Shown here: in pieces, positions 6,787 through 8,097 of the stretch | Numbering within the stretch: position 1 is the stretch's first letter | Layout: every line of letters starts with the position of its first letter | NCBI GenBank assembly: GCA_934162555.1 | Contig: CAKPJE010000048.1 | Span: forward strand, 1 to 8,097 | Direction of reading: 5' to 3' | Source: an uncultured Bacilli bacterium | GTDB taxonomy: Bacteria; Bacillota_I; Bacilli_A; RF39; UBA660 | Length of the DNA: 8,097 nt | The notes under the pieces: model-generated | Seen by the model: only the letters and a program-made list of their open reading frames with translations | What the model was told of the DNA's origin: nothing | Database searches by the model: none | Position numbers and translations under genes: made by a program

Positions 6787-6810
6787 TGAAAAAAAAGGTT
6801 AAAACCCTTA
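6787..6810 (-). terminator. Rho-independent terminator after the lipoprotein gene
   Basis: On the minus strand AAGGGT (6809-6804) pairs with ACCTTT (6799-6794) around a TTTA loop, with one G-U pair, and is followed by a run of further T residues. The stem overlaps the TAA stop codon (6810-6808). It is short, but the U-run is good, so it probably ends the asnS-lipoprotein transcript. Confidence 0.6.
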
Positions 6811-7335
6811 ATAGATGTATATACCATTAATTTTATCTTCCATAGCTTCAGTTAAATCATTAATTTCCCATTTACCATCTTGCTTAGTCAAACTAAAAGT
6901 AAGAGTATATTTTACACGTTCTTTTTCCTTTTCTAATTCATCTAATTGATATGATAAAAATTTACTTTCATTATACACCCCATTATCAGTAAACTCATCT
7001 CGATGATCATTTAAATAATTTTCTGCTTCGGCAAGTCTTTTACCAAAATTAGTTACCTCAATTTGAACAGTTACATAAGCATTATTTCCATCAATTGTTT
7101 CTTCTTTTATTTCATATACTAAAGACTTATACTGTTTTTTCATTAATTCTTTATATCTTTCCTTCTGCTCGGAAGTATAATTAGTCTTATTTATCATACC
7201 ATCTAAATCAGAAATAACATCCTTATGTAAAACTTGATAATTTGATAAAAACTGTTCAACCTTTTTAGTTGGTGTATTATTAAGCTCACATCCAACCATT
7301 AGAAAAATACTCAATATTACTAGTAATTTCTTCAT
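6808..7335 (-). CDS. Small lipoprotein of unknown function
   Basis: The 175-residue protein begins MKKLLVILSIFLMVGC: a short basic start, a hydrophobic core and a lipobox-like LMVGC with Cys16 as the lipidation site. It is therefore predicted to be anchored on the outer face of the membrane. The mature part is soluble, acidic/basic mixed and rich in predicted helix (about 24-75 and 100-140), followed by two likely strands; KQDGKWEIND at 151-160 resembles the strand end of small NTF2-like or DUF4878/DUF5105-type lipoproteins, but I cannot assign a family. I chose ATG 7335 because GGAGG lies six bases before it. A longer frame from 7431 would add 32 residues and overlap the asnS end without a signal peptide start. 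It follows asnS by 52 bases without a terminator, so read-through is likely; a CATAAT at 7354-7359 might be a weak own -10. Confidence 0.8.
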   Translation of the reverse strand: MKKLLVILSIFLMVGCELNNTPTKKVEQFLSNYQVLHKDVISDLDGMINKTNYTSEQKERYKELMKKQYKSLVYEIKEETIDGNNAYVTVQIEVTNFGKRLAEAENYLNDHRDEFTDNGVYNESKFLSYQLDELEKEKERVKYTLTFSLTKQDGKWEINDLTEAMEDKINGIYIY

Positions 7336-7341
7336 TTTTTT

Positions 7342-7346
7342 CCTCC
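7342..7346 (-). promoter_or_regulatory. Ribosome binding site fixing the lipoprotein start
   Basis: GGAGG on the minus strand is followed by six bases and ATG 7335. It places the start at the signal peptide and rules out the longer frame that would overlap asnS. Confidence 0.8.
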
Positions 7347-7387
7347 TAGCAATATTATGAGTATTTAATTTTTTTTTATACATTTTT

Positions 7388-8097
7388 TTAAAATTCGCAG
7401 TTACCTGGTGTTCTTGGATAAGCAATAACATCTCTTATATTATCAACACCTGTTAAATAAATTAATAATCTTTCAAATCCCATTCCAAATCCTGAATGAA
7501 CACAAGTTCCATATTTTCTCAAATTTAAATACCATTCCATACTCTTTTTGTCCATTCCAAGTTCATCCATTCTTTGAACAAGTTTTTCATAAGACTCTTC
7601 TCTCTGAGATCCACCCATTAATTCTCCAGCACCAGGAACTTCTAGATCAACAGCAGCGACTGTTTTACCATCATTATTTTGTTTCATATAAAATGCTTTA
7701 ATATCTTTTGGCCAATCAGTTACAAATACAGGTCCATCAAAATATTCAGTTATATATTTTTCATGTTCTTTAGCTATATCTTCACCTTGTTTTGGTTCAA
7801 ACTCCCATTTAACATCAGCTTTCTTTAAAACTTCAATTAAATCATGATGTGTAATATGAGCAAATTTAGAATTAATTAATTTATTTAATTTTTCTAATAA
7901 TCCTTTTTCTACAAATGAATCAAAGAAATTCATTTCATCTTTACAATTATCTAAAACATATTTTACAACATATTTTAACATATTTTCCATTATTTCCATA
8001 TCACCATTTAAATCGCAGAATGCAATTTCTGGTTCAATCATCCAAAATTCACTAGCATGAGTTTTTGTATTTGAATTTTCAGCTCTAAATGTTGGAC
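7388..8097 (-). CDS. asnS: Asparaginyl-tRNA synthetase, C-terminal part (partial)
   Basis: The frame is open to the right edge, leaving the last 235 residues of a class II aminoacyl-tRNA synthetase that charges tRNA-Asn with asparagine in the cytoplasm. The fragment opens with motif 2 (PTFRAENSNTKTHASEFW, then MIEPE), which fits AsnRS rather than AspRS. It continues through GAGELMGGSQREE and reaches motif 3, GMGFERLL, at about fragment residues 204-211. It ends with the typical AsnRS tail PGNCEF and a TAA stop. Full-length bacterial AsnRS has roughly 430-470 residues, so about the first half, including the anticodon-binding domain and motif 1, lies outside the window. The internal ATG at 8041 is not a start; it belongs to motif 2. 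Presence of asnS suggests direct Asn-tRNA formation. The lipoprotein gene follows without a visible terminator. Confidence 0.96.
   Translation of the reverse strand, partial: PTFRAENSNTKTHASEFWMIEPEIAFCDLNGDMEIMENMLKYVVKYVLDNCKDEMNFFDSFVEKGLLEKLNKLINSKFAHITHHDLIEVLKKADVKWEFEPKQGEDIAKEHEKYITEYFDGPVFVTDWPKDIKAFYMKQNNDGKTVAAVDLEVPGAGELMGGSQREESYEKLVQRMDELGMDKKSMEWYLNLRKYGTCVHSGFGMGFERLLIYLTGVDNIRDVIAYPRTPGNCEF

Noticed and set aside
7336..7431. 32-residue N-terminal extension of the lipoprotein overlapping asnS
   Set aside because: It would bury the signal peptide and ignore the GGAGG at 7342-7346.
1..8097. CRISPR array, tRNA or rRNA genes, phage or defence island
   Set aside because: No regularly spaced repeats, no cloverleaf or conserved rRNA segments, and no nuclease, helicase or phage structural motifs were seen.

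Overview
The window comes from a very A+T-rich bacterial genome (roughly a quarter G+C by eye) that uses the standard genetic code: tryptophans are TGG, and TGA is not needed to read any gene through. Gram-positive style GGAGG ribosome sites, near-consensus sigma-A promoters and short U-tailed terminators point to a low-GC Bacillota/Mycoplasmatota-like lineage, probably one of the uncultured gut Bacilli (RF39 or Erysipelotrichia-like) rather than a true Mycoplasma. The exact taxon is inference.

All seven substantial genes lie on the minus strand, so transcription runs from high to low coordinates. From the right edge: the C-terminal half of asparaginyl-tRNA synthetase (asnS, cut by the edge); a small lipoprotein of unknown function; a terminator; a PAP2-type membrane phosphatase; a multi-spanning GT-C type glycosyltransferase ending in its own terminator; a 230-base intergenic stretch; a pair of adjacent AMP-binding (ANL superfamily) adenylate-forming enzymes from one strong promoter; a terminator; and the seven-helix membrane half of a probable sensor histidine kinase, cut by the left edge.

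The 230-base gap (4390-4619) holds two things. One is a near-perfect sigma-A promoter for the ANL pair. The other, on the plus strand, is what looks like the 5' end of an insertion sequence: a leader with an imperfect 13-bp inverted repeat that buries the ribosome site, then the first ~20 codons of a transposase-like protein, which stops at the boundary with the glycosyltransferase gene.

Functionally the window is mixed: translation (asnS), cell-envelope work (lipoprotein, PAP2 phosphatase, polyprenyl-sugar dependent glycosyltransferase), carboxylate activation by two ligases of unknown substrate, and signalling. I see no CRISPR array, tRNA, rRNA, toxin-antitoxin pair or phage gene, and no convincing new defence system. 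The items most worth a second look are the paired ANL enzymes and the insertion-sequence remnant with its translation-blocking leader.
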